This document shows positions 32,913-41,132 of a DNA stretch of 64,000 nucleotides, one piece after another. Location: assembly GCA_964575845.1 (NCBI GenBank), contig CAZNSX010000003.1:1-64000 (forward strand), in the 5' to 3' direction. Positions within the stretch are counted from its first letter, which is position 1. Every line of letters starts with the position of its first letter. The position numbers and the translations under genes were made by a program. The notes beneath the pieces are model-generated. The model saw only the letters and a list, made by a program, of their open reading frames with translations, ran no database searches and was not told the origin of the DNA. The stretch comes from CAZNSX01 sp964575845. GTDB lineage: Bacteria > UBA8248 > CAZNSX01.

Positions 32913-35900
32913 TTAACGGTTTACCTTCATGTCGGCTTCAGCTTTCAACTCACGTTTGATTTGCTGCTGGATAGATTTCGACACCTCCTCAAGCCATTGT
33001 CGAGCAACAGCTGGTATATCCTGCTGGCCCAAAATTTCCTCTATCTCCTCTTTACACCGCTGAAGGTGGAAAGACCACGGTCCCTCTACCCATACACCCT
33101 GTCCGAACATCAGAATTCCGTGCATTAGCCCGCTCTTGATTTCCTGACTCTCTGGATAAGTCTCGACTATCTTAAGTGCGATGTGCCAGAAGGCTGGCGA
33201 CGGACGACTGATGGCCTCGCAAACTAATAGGGCGTTTTGTTCCGATTCAAGCGCAAAAGCAATTATAAAATCGGCATCCTTTTCAAGATCGAGCAACTCC
33301 GGAAGGTCCCAACAAATGCGAATACGTTTCTCTGGGTCCTCCGAAGCTATTTCAAAGATAGTCCTAAGGGCACGCTCTCGGTCATGTTTTCTTAAAACTC
33401 CCCAGAATTCGCTTCGGCGATGGCGGCCAATCGGATTCCAAGTATTTATTGAATAGTTGCGAGCGAGCAAAGAGCGTAACAGTTCAAAACTTCGGTCAAT
33501 ATTAGTTGGGGCAAGCTTCGCCGCCATCTTGTCGCAATAATATGCATCTGTATCTTCTACAGTTGACGGCACCGCTTCCAGACACTGCCAGGCAAAATGG
33601 GCTAGGTTCCCCTCAATAGCCTTTCCCAAGTAAGCCCACATGCCGAGCAGCTTAATCGCAGCCACACCGTGCTCAAAATCAGGGCGCGCAATTGCTTGCA
33701 AGAGTCCCAAGAAATCCTCTGGCTTTAGTGGTTCGATCCAGCGGCCAACAGAAAGAGTCTTTGCAACCAGAGAAGATTCGACACTCCCTTGTCGTAACAG
33801 TTCTATTATCCTTTTGACTGCAGAAGCATCTCCGCCAAGCGCATGTGTTGTATACAAATTTGCTCTTGGGGTCAGCCGGTCAAGGTCCACAAGCTCAGCA
33901 AGCCGACAACGGGCTGCCTCAGCGTCTCTCTGGCCCCAGCCTCTGAAATAGCTGGAGAATACCACTGCTTCATCATCGCGGCTCCCTAGCTCTTCAATCT
34001 TTTCTTGGAATATTCCTGATTCGTCGAGTTTGCCGAGGAACCAGAAGAATGATTCCGCGCTCTGAGCGCCGCTGGAACAAAGCCAATCAAGGAGTTCAGG
34101 GGTCAGAATGGCGGGATTATTTATAGCCTCTGCGGCTAACTTTTCCAGCTCAATATCACTGCGATTGATTATCTCACCACTCTCGGTTCTAATATATTCC
34201 CAGTCCTGAGCCCCTGCCCATCTCTTAAGTCTTAGTGGAAAATCAGCCTGTTCAAGGCGCCTCAAGAGACCATCGACTTGCTCCACATATAGACGGACGC
34301 TTTCGGAATCATCTTCCGGTGCTTTCTCCAGCCTGTCCTTCAGGCCCTTTTGCACGGATTGAAGTGAGGCCGCCACTTGCGCGACCTTCTTCCCGGGCTC
34401 CCCCTCCAGGGTTTTTTCTACCAAGGCCTCAAGACGGCGTATTCCCCTCTCGGGTGGACACTCAAGGGTAAAGTTTTCAATAGCACCGGGCAGTGCGTGG
34501 TTCGCTGCTGCACTCACTTCTGGGTCTGGCGAATCGCATGCCTCTTCTATAATGTCTACTAGACTCTCCAAATAGTTCCAACATTCGCCATAAGTCATTT
34601 GGGGTCTTGTGCCTAGGGGCTCCACTCCGGAGCTTGGACGCAGGCTAACCACAGAGTGCCCTTTAAGAACTTCTTGAGCCCCCTTTATCGCAAGAAGGCA
34701 GCTGGCAGAGCTATCCTTTTCAGATACCCATTTCAGAACTGCGAGTCGGCGATTCAGAGGCAAAGGCATTTGCGGATGCAAAGGCGCCATGGCCTCGCAA
34801 AAGATACCGGTCGCATTGTTGGCATACTTTTCTGTCTCTGCCTCTGCCAACAGGGCGAGGCAACGCAGGGCAGCCTCGCTGGACCGTTTCCTAAAGAGCA
34901 ACTCCTCAAGCGCCCAGATAAGCTCTCTCCGGGTGTCCCCAGTTATAGAAAGACGTTCTTCAAATGTCGTCGTCCCCAAGCCTTCAAAGAGTTTTTGTGA
35001 TGCTTTTTCAGACACGGCTCCAGCAATTAGGCGGAATGCCCCGGCATTTTGGAATATCCGCCTGAGGTTGCCGAAAAGTCCGTCCTTGATGAAAAACCGG
35101 TCAAAGAACTGGTCCACTTCAGCGGTTTTTAATTCAATAAGTCGGCGAAGGAGGCGAGATCGTGCTGGATTCTCGAGTTTCATGAAAAAGTGCTCTAGTT
35201 CGGAAGTTCGGCCCATCAATCCTTGTGCAGCGAGGTAGTTAGCAAGCAAAGGGGGCAGTGCTTCTACATATGACCCTGCGGGACGAACTAAGCCCGCGTC
35301 AGCTAGGCTCGGTATCGCCCTTTTAATTCCGTTTAGGTTCAAACCGCCTCCAAAGAGGTCACATGCTAACTCTGCTTCTTTTTGCGCCTCTCCCTCAACA
35401 CCAAGGTGAGTTAACAGGCTTATCAGACCGAGCGATTTCACAGCTTCGGTATCCAATATTCGTTTGGCTCTTTCCTCAAAAGCGCGAGCAACCTGCACCA
35501 CAAAATCGCCAGCTTCTTTTCTCAGATCGGGAATCCCAGCTGCCATAAGCAGGATCCCTGGAACACCACCTGCCTTTTCAAGGACCCAAGATTGTAAGCT
35601 GAAATCCAGCTTCGTCCCGGCAGCCTCAAGTAACTCCTCCGATTCTTTTTCAGAGAGCCTCTCGAGATTTGTTTTTTTAATTCTGGCGTCTTGACCAAAG
35701 TTGACTATAGGCACGTTTTCTGCCGTTGGTAGGGTAATAACGAGCTTAAATCTATCCTGCGTCAATACTCGTTCGAGAAGTTGTTGCGCTTTATCTGGTT
35801 CTGGATTATCAATAATAACGACAGTCTCTCTTGAGCGTGTCTCTAGCTTGAAAAGGTCATCCAAGGTCAATGAGCGCGGGTCGAGGGCTATGACAACATC

Positions 35901-36698
35901 GACGTCCCGGTGCCGGACAGCCTCTAGCACAAGTCGCGTTTTTCCCATCATATGCGGTCCAGAGATTACAATGGCTCGAACGTCGGGATCGTCGACCCAC
36001 GCCCGGACCGTTTTGAACTCGGTTTCCCTACCTATAAGCTCTACCTGGCTTGCGAACTGCCTCTCCCTTTGATGGGCATCCCATTCGGCTGCCCAACTCT
36101 GGTATGCATATGTTACGAAGAAGGCGGAACGCAAATGCGGCAGATTATTCAAAAAAGTTGCTAGCTCTGCCGCCCCGACCACTTCAACTCTAACGTTTTC
36201 CGGCTCACTGTAACCGTGAAGGATTGCCGCCTTAAACTTACTGTGGTCACCTTCCTTGAGGTGAATATTGCAATATAAGACATAGATATCAGGGCGACGC
36301 CGCTTGGCTTTTACCAAATTCTGGATAGTGCCTTTCATCTCGCATTTCAGAGCTGAAATAGTCCTGCCTCGGTGCTGCGTAACATCTCGCTTCTTATATT
36401 GAAATATATTCCATCCAGGGCCGATAAAACCAGACGGTTGGTCTGCTCCCTCCGGCAGATGAATCTCCCATTCAGCATCAATGCCTTTATCCCCAACGTA
36501 AACCCGTTCAGTAAAGGCCGGCAGACTTGGCACACCCTGCCAAGAATGGCCCCAGGCAACTGCGTTAGACAATCGGGCAAACGTTTCGGCACTAAACTCG
36601 CGGCCGACGATTCTCTCAATTTCTTCAGCCGCGATAGCTTGCCCATGAATGATAGCCATCAGCTTACCAGGCCTCATCTGGTAACGAGGGGGTGGCAT
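32913..36698 (-). CDS. Avs-like STAND NTPase with N-terminal PD-(D/E)xK nuclease-like domain
   Basis: A 1261-residue single-gene protein. Residues 60-190 look like a PD-(D/E)xK nuclease of the Mrr/Cap4 type: GDKGID with D74, then the Q100-Y-K102 of FQYKKR. A STAND P-loop NTPase follows: Walker A GPHMMGKT (247-254), Walker B VVIID (293-297) and the GGVP motif (377-380) seen in STAND proteins. The remaining 800 residues are helical, with repeat-like segments, as in the sensor regions of Avs-type defence proteins. That order (nuclease, STAND, repeats) matches AVAST systems, which recognise phage proteins and then cut DNA. No phage-related partner gene is close. Codon and base use look more A+T-rich than the neighbours, suggesting transfer. 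It starts at ATG 36698 without a strong ribosome-binding site. Defence function is inferred. Confidence 0.75.
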   Translation of the reverse strand: MPPPRYQMRPGKLMAIIHGQAIAAEEIERIVGREFSAETFARLSNAVAWGHSWQGVPSLPAFTERVYVGDKGIDAEWEIHLPEGADQPSGFIGPGWNIFQYKKRDVTQHRGRTISALKCEMKGTIQNLVKAKRRRPDIYVLYCNIHLKEGDHSKFKAAILHGYSEPENVRVEVVGAAELATFLNNLPHLRSAFFVTYAYQSWAAEWDAHQRERQFASQVELIGRETEFKTVRAWVDDPDVRAIVISGPHMMGKTRLVLEAVRHRDVDVVIALDPRSLTLDDLFKLETRSRETVVIIDNPEPDKAQQLLERVLTQDRFKLVITLPTAENVPIVNFGQDARIKKTNLERLSEKESEELLEAAGTKLDFSLQSWVLEKAGGVPGILLMAAGIPDLRKEAGDFVVQVARAFEERAKRILDTEAVKSLGLISLLTHLGVEGEAQKEAELACDLFGGGLNLNGIKRAIPSLADAGLVRPAGSYVEALPPLLANYLAAQGLMGRTSELEHFFMKLENPARSRLLRRLIELKTAEVDQFFDRFFIKDGLFGNLRRIFQNAGAFRLIAGAVSEKASQKLFEGLGTTTFEERLSITGDTRRELIWALEELLFRKRSSEAALRCLALLAEAETEKYANNATGIFCEAMAPLHPQMPLPLNRRLAVLKWVSEKDSSASCLLAIKGAQEVLKGHSVVSLRPSSGVEPLGTRPQMTYGECWNYLESLVDIIEEACDSPDPEVSAAANHALPGAIENFTLECPPERGIRRLEALVEKTLEGEPGKKVAQVAASLQSVQKGLKDRLEKAPEDDSESVRLYVEQVDGLLRRLEQADFPLRLKRWAGAQDWEYIRTESGEIINRSDIELEKLAAEAINNPAILTPELLDWLCSSGAQSAESFFWFLGKLDESGIFQEKIEELGSRDDEAVVFSSYFRGWGQRDAEAARCRLAELVDLDRLTPRANLYTTHALGGDASAVKRIIELLRQGSVESSLVAKTLSVGRWIEPLKPEDFLGLLQAIARPDFEHGVAAIKLLGMWAYLGKAIEGNLAHFAWQCLEAVPSTVEDTDAYYCDKMAAKLAPTNIDRSFELLRSLLARNYSINTWNPIGRHRRSEFWGVLRKHDRERALRTIFEIASEDPEKRIRICWDLPELLDLEKDADFIIAFALESEQNALLVCEAISRPSPAFWHIALKIVETYPESQEIKSGLMHGILMFGQGVWVEGPWSFHLQRCKEEIEEILGQQDIPAVARQWLEEVSKSIQQQIKRELKAEADMKVNR

Positions 36699-37090
36699 AT
36701 GGATTTACGATAATATTGCCTCAGTTTTGGCTTTGTTGCAAGTGCTAGCCTTCATGCATTCGCTAGGCATTAGAACAGCCAAGGCGTAACTAAAGTCTGG
36801 TAAGGTCAGCTTATGCTGAAATCTAAAGAAGTCTGGCTGGCTGTTTTTCGGCAGGAACTTTTTTAGCAGACCACCGTAACGGTTTAGGAGCTGCTATTTC
36901 CCCTCTCAGAGTTTCTTCGTTGGCGTCTTCAAGATGAATTCCCGAATAGTGGACAGGGTCGGCTTAATCCCAGCTTTGAGCTAGGCGCCAATATGTATCT
37001 GGCTCTTTCTGGCCGAACGCTCCGCGGGCGAAGACTAGAACATTAAAGCAACGACCTAGATACATCTTGAACAGGGGGCTCAGACACCGC
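36699..37090. other. Intergenic region upstream of the STAND gene
   Basis: A 392 bp spacer between the STAND gene start and the end of the Hsp20 gene, both leftward. It is lower in GC than the stress cluster. It should contain the STAND promoter; TATTAT on the minus strand near 36711-36716 is a candidate -10, without a good -35. No tRNA, integrase or flanking direct repeat was recognised, so an element boundary could not be set. Confidence 0.4.
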
Positions 37091-37501
37091 CTATCTAACC
37101 TTGACCTCCACCTTCCGCCGTTTGAGCTGCTCCCTTTTGGGGAAGCTGACGGTGAGGACTCCCTCCTTGAGCTCAGCCGAGATATTCTCCCGGTCCATCT
37201 CCTCGGAGACGGAAAAATGGCGGTGCCGGTGGCCCAGGTCATATTCCTTGTAAAGGAGGCGCTCGCCGGCCCCCTCGGCAAGGGATATCTCCCCGTCAAG
37301 CACGAGCTCCCGGTCGTCGCGAAGCTCAAGCCTAAGCCTATCCTTGCTCACGCCCGGAAGGTCGGCCACGATGACCACCCCGTCCTCTGTCTCGTAAATA
37401 TCCACAGGGGGTGCAAAGAGCACCCCCTCTCTTTCCACGTCCGGATGCTCGGCCTGCTCGAGCCTCTGCTTCCTGGGAAAATGATATTCTCTTCGGGCCA
37501 T
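37091..37501 (-). CDS. Hsp20 / small heat-shock protein 1
   Basis: A 136-residue alpha-crystallin-type chaperone. The core has DIYETEDGVVIVADLPGV and closes with the conserved L-K-x-G-V-L-T-V segment (ELKEGVLTVSFPK). Small heat-shock proteins hold unfolding proteins in the cytoplasm without ATP. It is last in a leftward cluster, 11 bases downstream of a second Hsp20 gene, so the pair is co-transcribed with the superoxide reductase. Confidence 0.93.
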   Translation of the reverse strand: MARREYHFPRKQRLEQAEHPDVEREGVLFAPPVDIYETEDGVVIVADLPGVSKDRLRLELRDDRELVLDGEISLAEGAGERLLYKEYDLGHRHRHFSVSEEMDRENISAELKEGVLTVSFPKREQLKRRKVEVKVR

Positions 37502-37512
37502 GGTCTTCCTCC

Positions 37513-37950
37513 TCAGCCCTTTGTCTTGATCTTTATGTTTCTGGGGAGCACCTCCTTGGCCTTGGGCAGGAATATGCAGAGCATCCCCTCCTGATAATCG
37601 GCCTTCACCCCTTCGGGGTCCACCCTTTCGGGAAGGGGTATGATTCGGCTGAAGGAGCCGAACTCCCGCTCCCTTCGGTAGTAGTGAGTCCCTTCGGGGC
37701 TATTCTCCTCTCTTTTCCCGCTTATGGTGAGAGAGCTTGAGCTCGCTGCGACCTCAAGCTCCAGGGGGTTCACCCCCGGAAGCTCCGCCCTCACCGTCAG
37801 ATGGTCGGCGCTCGTCCAGATGTTCACCAGCGGAAAGTCCCTCTCCTGGGAGGCCTCTGAGACGAAACCTTCGGCCAGGTCCTCAAGCTGCCTTCTCATT
37901 CTCTCCAGCTCAGAGAGGAGCCCTCCCCGCTCCCCTTGCAAGAATGCCAT
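37513..37950 (-). CDS. Hsp20 / small heat-shock protein 2
   Basis: A 145-residue Hsp20 with a helical N-terminus (GGLLSELERMRRQLEDLAEGF). The alpha-crystallin core contains NIWTSADHLTVRAELPGV and a degenerate closing motif ADYQEGMLCIFLPKA, where the usual G-V-L is M-L. It sits between superoxide reductase (14 bases) and the first Hsp20 (11 bases). Two differing Hsp20 proteins side by side are common and may co-assemble. Confidence 0.93.
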   Translation of the reverse strand: MAFLQGERGGLLSELERMRRQLEDLAEGFVSEASQERDFPLVNIWTSADHLTVRAELPGVNPLELEVAASSSSLTISGKREENSPEGTHYYRREREFGSFSRIIPLPERVDPEGVKADYQEGMLCIFLPKAKEVLPRNIKIKTKG

Positions 37951-37963
37951 GGCGTCCCCTCCT

Positions 37964-38320
37964 TCAGAACTTCAGCTCCACCTCGCCTTCCCAAACGCCG
38001 TGCAGGTTGCACCGGCCCTGGGCCCTGAGCTTGCCGGACCGCGTCAGGACAAGGGAGAGGCTCGCCTTGGGAAGCTGTATCACCGGGGTGAAGGGCACCC
38101 GCGTAAGATATAGGTCATTCCAAAAAAGCTCGACGAACTGGATGTGATGCTCGTTATCCATGGGGTGAAGCGCCCGTCCCACCTGGACCTCCAGCTGGAA
38201 GGGCTCCCCCGCCTTGGCAGCGCCCTTAATGGTGAGGGCGGGTATGTGCTTTTCCTCGGGACCCGTGAGGTTATTGGGGTCTTTGGCTTTATTCACCTGC
38301 AGAAAAATATTCTCGGCCAT
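37964..38320 (-). CDS. Superoxide reductase (neelaredoxin, class II)
   Basis: A 118-residue class II superoxide reductase with no N-terminal desulforedoxin domain. All iron-site residues can be placed: E23-K24-H25, H52 in LHPMDNEHHI, H58, C104 and H107 in CNLHGVWEG. The lysine is the known proton-relay residue. It reduces superoxide to peroxide in the cytoplasm, and rubrerythrins and ferritin-like proteins in the same cluster could deal with the peroxide. The desulforedoxin at 10064-10186 is a possible electron donor. Confidence 0.93.
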   Translation of the reverse strand: MAENIFLQVNKAKDPNNLTGPEEKHIPALTIKGAAKAGEPFQLEVQVGRALHPMDNEHHIQFVELFWNDLYLTRVPFTPVIQLPKASLSLVLTRSGKLRAQGRCNLHGVWEGEVELKF

Positions 38321-38348
38321 CTTTTCACTCTCCTCTTGCCCAAGGGGC

Positions 38349-38768
38349 CTATTTGAGCAGGTTTTCCAGATTCTGCTTGTGCTCCTCCTCCTCCGCGAGA
38401 ATATCCTCCAGCATCCTCCGGGTCGTGTAATCCTCGCTTCCCTCCTGAAGAGCCTTGATGTGGCCCTTGTAGCGCCCTATTGCCTCGATTTCCTCGCCCA
38501 GAGCGGCCTTAATCTGGGCCTCGAGCCCTTTCACCGGCCCCTTGATGGGGACGGGCTTCGAGACGGGGTCACCCCCAAGGGCGACAATCCGCTCGCCAAG
38601 CTTCTCGGCATGCTTCATCTCATCTATGGACTGGTCCTTCATAAGGTCGGCCACCGGCGGGCTCTCGGGCCCTGATGCAAGGTAGTGGTGCATCATGTAG
38701 TGGCTAAGGGCCTGGAGCTCATAGGCCCGGTCTTCGTTGAGCATCTTGATGATCTCTTTGACGTCCAT
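38349..38768 (-). CDS. Bacterioferritin-type ferritin-like protein
   Basis: A 139-residue four-helix ferritin-like protein, related to the one at 27579-28001. Ligand motifs occur in DRAYELQALSHYMMHH, SIDEMKHAEKLGERI and AEEEEHKQNLENLL. It lies between a larger ferritin-family gene and superoxide reductase, all leftward, forming a probable oxygen-stress operon. Iron storage or peroxide reduction is likely. The start ATG 38768 follows GGAGG. Confidence 0.85.
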   Translation of the reverse strand: MDVKEIIKMLNEDRAYELQALSHYMMHHYLASGPESPPVADLMKDQSIDEMKHAEKLGERIVALGGDPVSKPVPIKGPVKGLEAQIKAALGEEIEAIGRYKGHIKALQEGSEDYTTRRMLEDILAEEEEHKQNLENLLK

Positions 38769-38878
38769 CTCCAGCCTCCCTCAGATAGTGAGAATATCTA
38801 CCCCTTAAGGCCCGACTCTCCGGCCCTGAAGCCGAGGAATCCTGATTTATACAAATGCAACCGGTCGGAGATTATTCC

Positions 38879-39406
38879 CTAAGGCGATTCCAGAGTGAAT
38901 TCCAGATGGTCAAACCAGAAGCCATAGCCCATGAGAGAGTCGTGTTCGGCCTGAAGGAGACGGAAGTGGAAGTCCTCCTTATCGGCCAGCTCAAGGAAGA
39001 GCTTCTTCCCATGTGGGCTCTCTACCCGCTTGGCACCATCCAGGTAGTACTCCTTGGCCTCCACCTCATTTTGCATGGCAATACGCACGGCGGCAAGGTC
39101 ATCTGTTGTGTCCTCGACCAGGGCTTCCTTTGCCTTGAGGCCAGCGAGGGGCTCATGCCCGGGGGCTTCTCTCTTGGCCGCCTCCTCGGGCGTGAGCCAC
39201 CGGCCGCTCCGAGTTATGGACTTGTACTCCCGCATGAGGATCTCGATGTGCTCTGTCTCGTCGCGAGAGAGCTGCCCGAACATGGCCTTGCCCCTGGAGT
39301 CCGTAGTGCGCTGGGCAGCCTTGGCGTAAAAACGGTAGGCCTCTCTCTCGCGGGCTATGGCGCCCTCGATTATACGCGTATTTTCCGCGAGTTCCTGTGG
39401 ATGCAA
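38879..39406 (-). CDS. Ferritin family protein (rubrerythrin-like, no rubredoxin domain)
   Basis: A 175-residue protein starting at TTG 39406 with GGAGGTAGG just upstream. Di-iron ligand motifs are visible in EGAIAREREAYRFYAKAA, SRDETEHIEILM, AMQNEVEAKEYYLDGA and LADKEDFHFRLLQAEHD. That order matches the erythrin domain, without the rubredoxin tail. It is first in the stress cluster. It diverges from the tungstate transporter with a 186 bp spacer between the starts. Confidence 0.85.
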   Translation of the reverse strand: MHPQELAENTRIIEGAIAREREAYRFYAKAAQRTTDSRGKAMFGQLSRDETEHIEILMREYKSITRSGRWLTPEEAAKREAPGHEPLAGLKAKEALVEDTTDDLAAVRIAMQNEVEAKEYYLDGAKRVESPHGKKLFLELADKEDFHFRLLQAEHDSLMGYGFWFDHLEFTLESP

Positions 39407-39528
39407 GTTCCTACCTCCAATCCCGGGGTCCGACGCTCGCCCCCGGGGAAGTCTGAGTGGGGGCTCGAATAATCGGAGATAGTTAATTATAACAAGCCTC
39501 CGTCTCAGTCAAGAAAGAGAATGAAGGC

Positions 39529-39557
39529 TTGACAGCAAAAAAGAATTATGCTAGAAG
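39529..39557 (+). promoter_or_regulatory. Probable promoter of the tungstate transporter operon
   Basis: A perfect -35 TTGACA (39529-39534) is 17 bases from TAGAAG (39552-39557), which is preceded by TGC as an extended -10. It lies 36 bases before the tupA start. A ModE-like regulator encoded downstream could act here, but no operator was identified. Confidence 0.5.
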
Positions 39558-39592
39558 AAGCACATTTCTCAACACCAAGGGGGGACTTTGCT

Positions 39593-40402
39593 ATGAAGAA
39601 GGTGATTTTTGCTCTGGCGCTTTTTCTTTTGTTTTCGGGCTGGGCCGAGGGGGGTGAGCGGCTCAGGCTTGCAACGACAACAAGTACCGAGAACTCGGGT
39701 CTGCTGGCCGTCCTGAATCCCCCTTTTGAGAAGCGTTTCGGCATCACGGTCGATGTCATAGCCGTTGGAACGGGCAAGGCCCTGCGCCTGGGAAGGACGG
39801 GAGATGTGGACCTCGTTATGGTTCACGCCAGGGCGGCCGAGGATAAGTTCGTGGCCGAGGGTTTCGGTGTTAACCGAAGGAATCTCATGTACAATGATTT
39901 CGTGCTTCTGGGTCCCGCAGAGGATCCGGCGGGGATTAAAGGGTGCGGTTCCGCCAAGGAAGCCCTCCGGGCCATAGCGGCCAAAAGAGCTCCTTTCATC
40001 TCCCGAGGGGATGATTCGGGCACCCACAAGAAGGAGCTTCTCCTGTGGAAGGGGGCCGGTATCTCGCCCCGCGGGGCATGGTATGCCGAGGCGGGGCAGG
40101 GGATGGGGGCGGTACTCCGCATGGCCGATGAGAAAGGGGCCTACACCCTTGCCGACCGGGGCACCTTCCTTGCCATGTCAAAGAAGCTTAAGCTCAGGGT
40201 TCTCTGCGAGGGAGACCCAGAGCTTTTCAACCCCTATGGCGTAATCGCTGTTAACCCGGCCCGCCATGAGCATGTAAAATATGTGGAAGCCATGACCTAT
40301 ATCGGCTGGGTCACCTCTCCCGAAGGCCAGGCCATAATCCGTAGCTTCGGGGTGAAGAAGTTCGGTCGGCCCCTTTTCATTCCCGTGGCCGTAACCGAGT
40401 GA
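39593..40402 (+). CDS. tupA: Tungstate ABC transporter, substrate-binding protein
   Basis: ATG 39593 is the better start because it gives a clean signal peptide (MKKVIFALALFLLFSGWAEGG) after AGGGGGAC; an in-frame ATG at 39548 would spoil it. The 269-residue precursor has the TupA hallmark TTTSTENSGLL after the signal and VIAVGTGKALRLGRTGDVDL, which shape the oxyanion site. TupA binds tungstate with high affinity outside the membrane. It is the first gene of tupABC. The transporter likely feeds the tungsten AOR encoded at 23926-25728. Confidence 0.94.
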   Translation: MKKVIFALALFLLFSGWAEGGERLRLATTTSTENSGLLAVLNPPFEKRFGITVDVIAVGTGKALRLGRTGDVDLVMVHARAAEDKFVAEGFGVNRRNLMYNDFVLLGPAEDPAGIKGCGSAKEALRAIAAKRAPFISRGDDSGTHKKELLLWKGAGISPRGAWYAEAGQGMGAVLRMADEKGAYTLADRGTFLAMSKKLKLRVLCEGDPELFNPYGVIAVNPARHEHVKYVEAMTYIGWVTSPEGQAIIRSFGVKKFGRPLFIPVAVTE

Positions 40403-40435
40403 AGCCCCAGGAAGGGGAGATAGCAAGAGACTCGC

Positions 40436-41128
40436 ATGCATTTCATCTGGGAAGGGCTCAAGACCGCCTTCTATCTGATCTTCACCCTGGATGCCGAAGT
40501 GTTCCAGATAGTTGGTGTTTCCCTGAGGGTTTCCCTGACAGCGGTTGCCTTTGCCACGGCCATAGGTGTGCCCCTCGGCTTCGCTTTGGCGGTCGGGGAG
40601 TTCCGGGGAAAGGAGGCGGTGGCAACCACCATCAATACCCTCATGTCGCTTCCCACGGTGGTGGTGGGTCTCACAGTCTTCGCTCTTATATCGCGCCAGG
40701 GCCCTCTGGGTGATTTTGGACTTCTTTTCACCCGGTGGGCCATGGTCATAGGGCAGGCCATCCTGGCGACCCCCATCGTAACCGGCCTCAGCATGGCGGT
40801 CGTGGGGGCGGTGGACCGCCGGGTGCGGGAGACGGCCCTCACCCTGGGCGCCAGCCAGCCGCAAGCAGCCCTCACCGTGCTAGTTGAGGCCCGCCTCGCC
40901 CTCATGGCGGCTCTCGTGGCGGGCTTCGGCCGGGTCATAGGCGAGGTGGGCTCGGCCATGATGCTGGGCGGCAACATCCGTTATTACACCCGCACCATCA
41001 CTACGGCCATAGCCCTGGAGACGGCCAAGGGCGAGTTCGGCCAGGGCATAGCCTTGGGGATTATCCTCATGGCCGTGGCCCTGACGGTGAACATCGCCTT
41101 CCGTCGGCTTCAGGCCGTGAGGAGGTGA
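40436..41128 (+). CDS. tupB: Tungstate ABC transporter, permease
   Basis: A 230-residue membrane permease with about five to six helices (VSLRVSLTAVAFATAIGVPL, VVVGLTVFALISRQG, then MALTVNIAF near the end). The EAA-type cytoplasmic loop is RRVRETALTLGASQPQAAL, which docks the ATPase. It lies 33 bases after tupA and five bases before tupC. Size and loop match TupB rather than the larger ModB. Confidence 0.93.
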   Translation: MHFIWEGLKTAFYLIFTLDAEVFQIVGVSLRVSLTAVAFATAIGVPLGFALAVGEFRGKEAVATTINTLMSLPTVVVGLTVFALISRQGPLGDFGLLFTRWAMVIGQAILATPIVTGLSMAVVGAVDRRVRETALTLGASQPQAALTVLVEARLALMAALVAGFGRVIGEVGSAMMLGGNIRYYTRTITTAIALETAKGEFGQGIALGIILMAVALTVNIAFRRLQAVRR

Positions 41129-41132
41129 GGCG

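Noticed and set aside
36699..37090. A tRNA or attachment site beside the STAND gene
   Set aside because: A stretch near 36970-37080 looks partly tRNA-like on the minus strand, but no cloverleaf with a T-arm could be drawn and no direct repeats were found.
36964..37330. A 121-codon leftward frame overlapping the Hsp20 gene
   Set aside because: It overlaps the Hsp20 coding sequence in another frame and shows no protein-like features.
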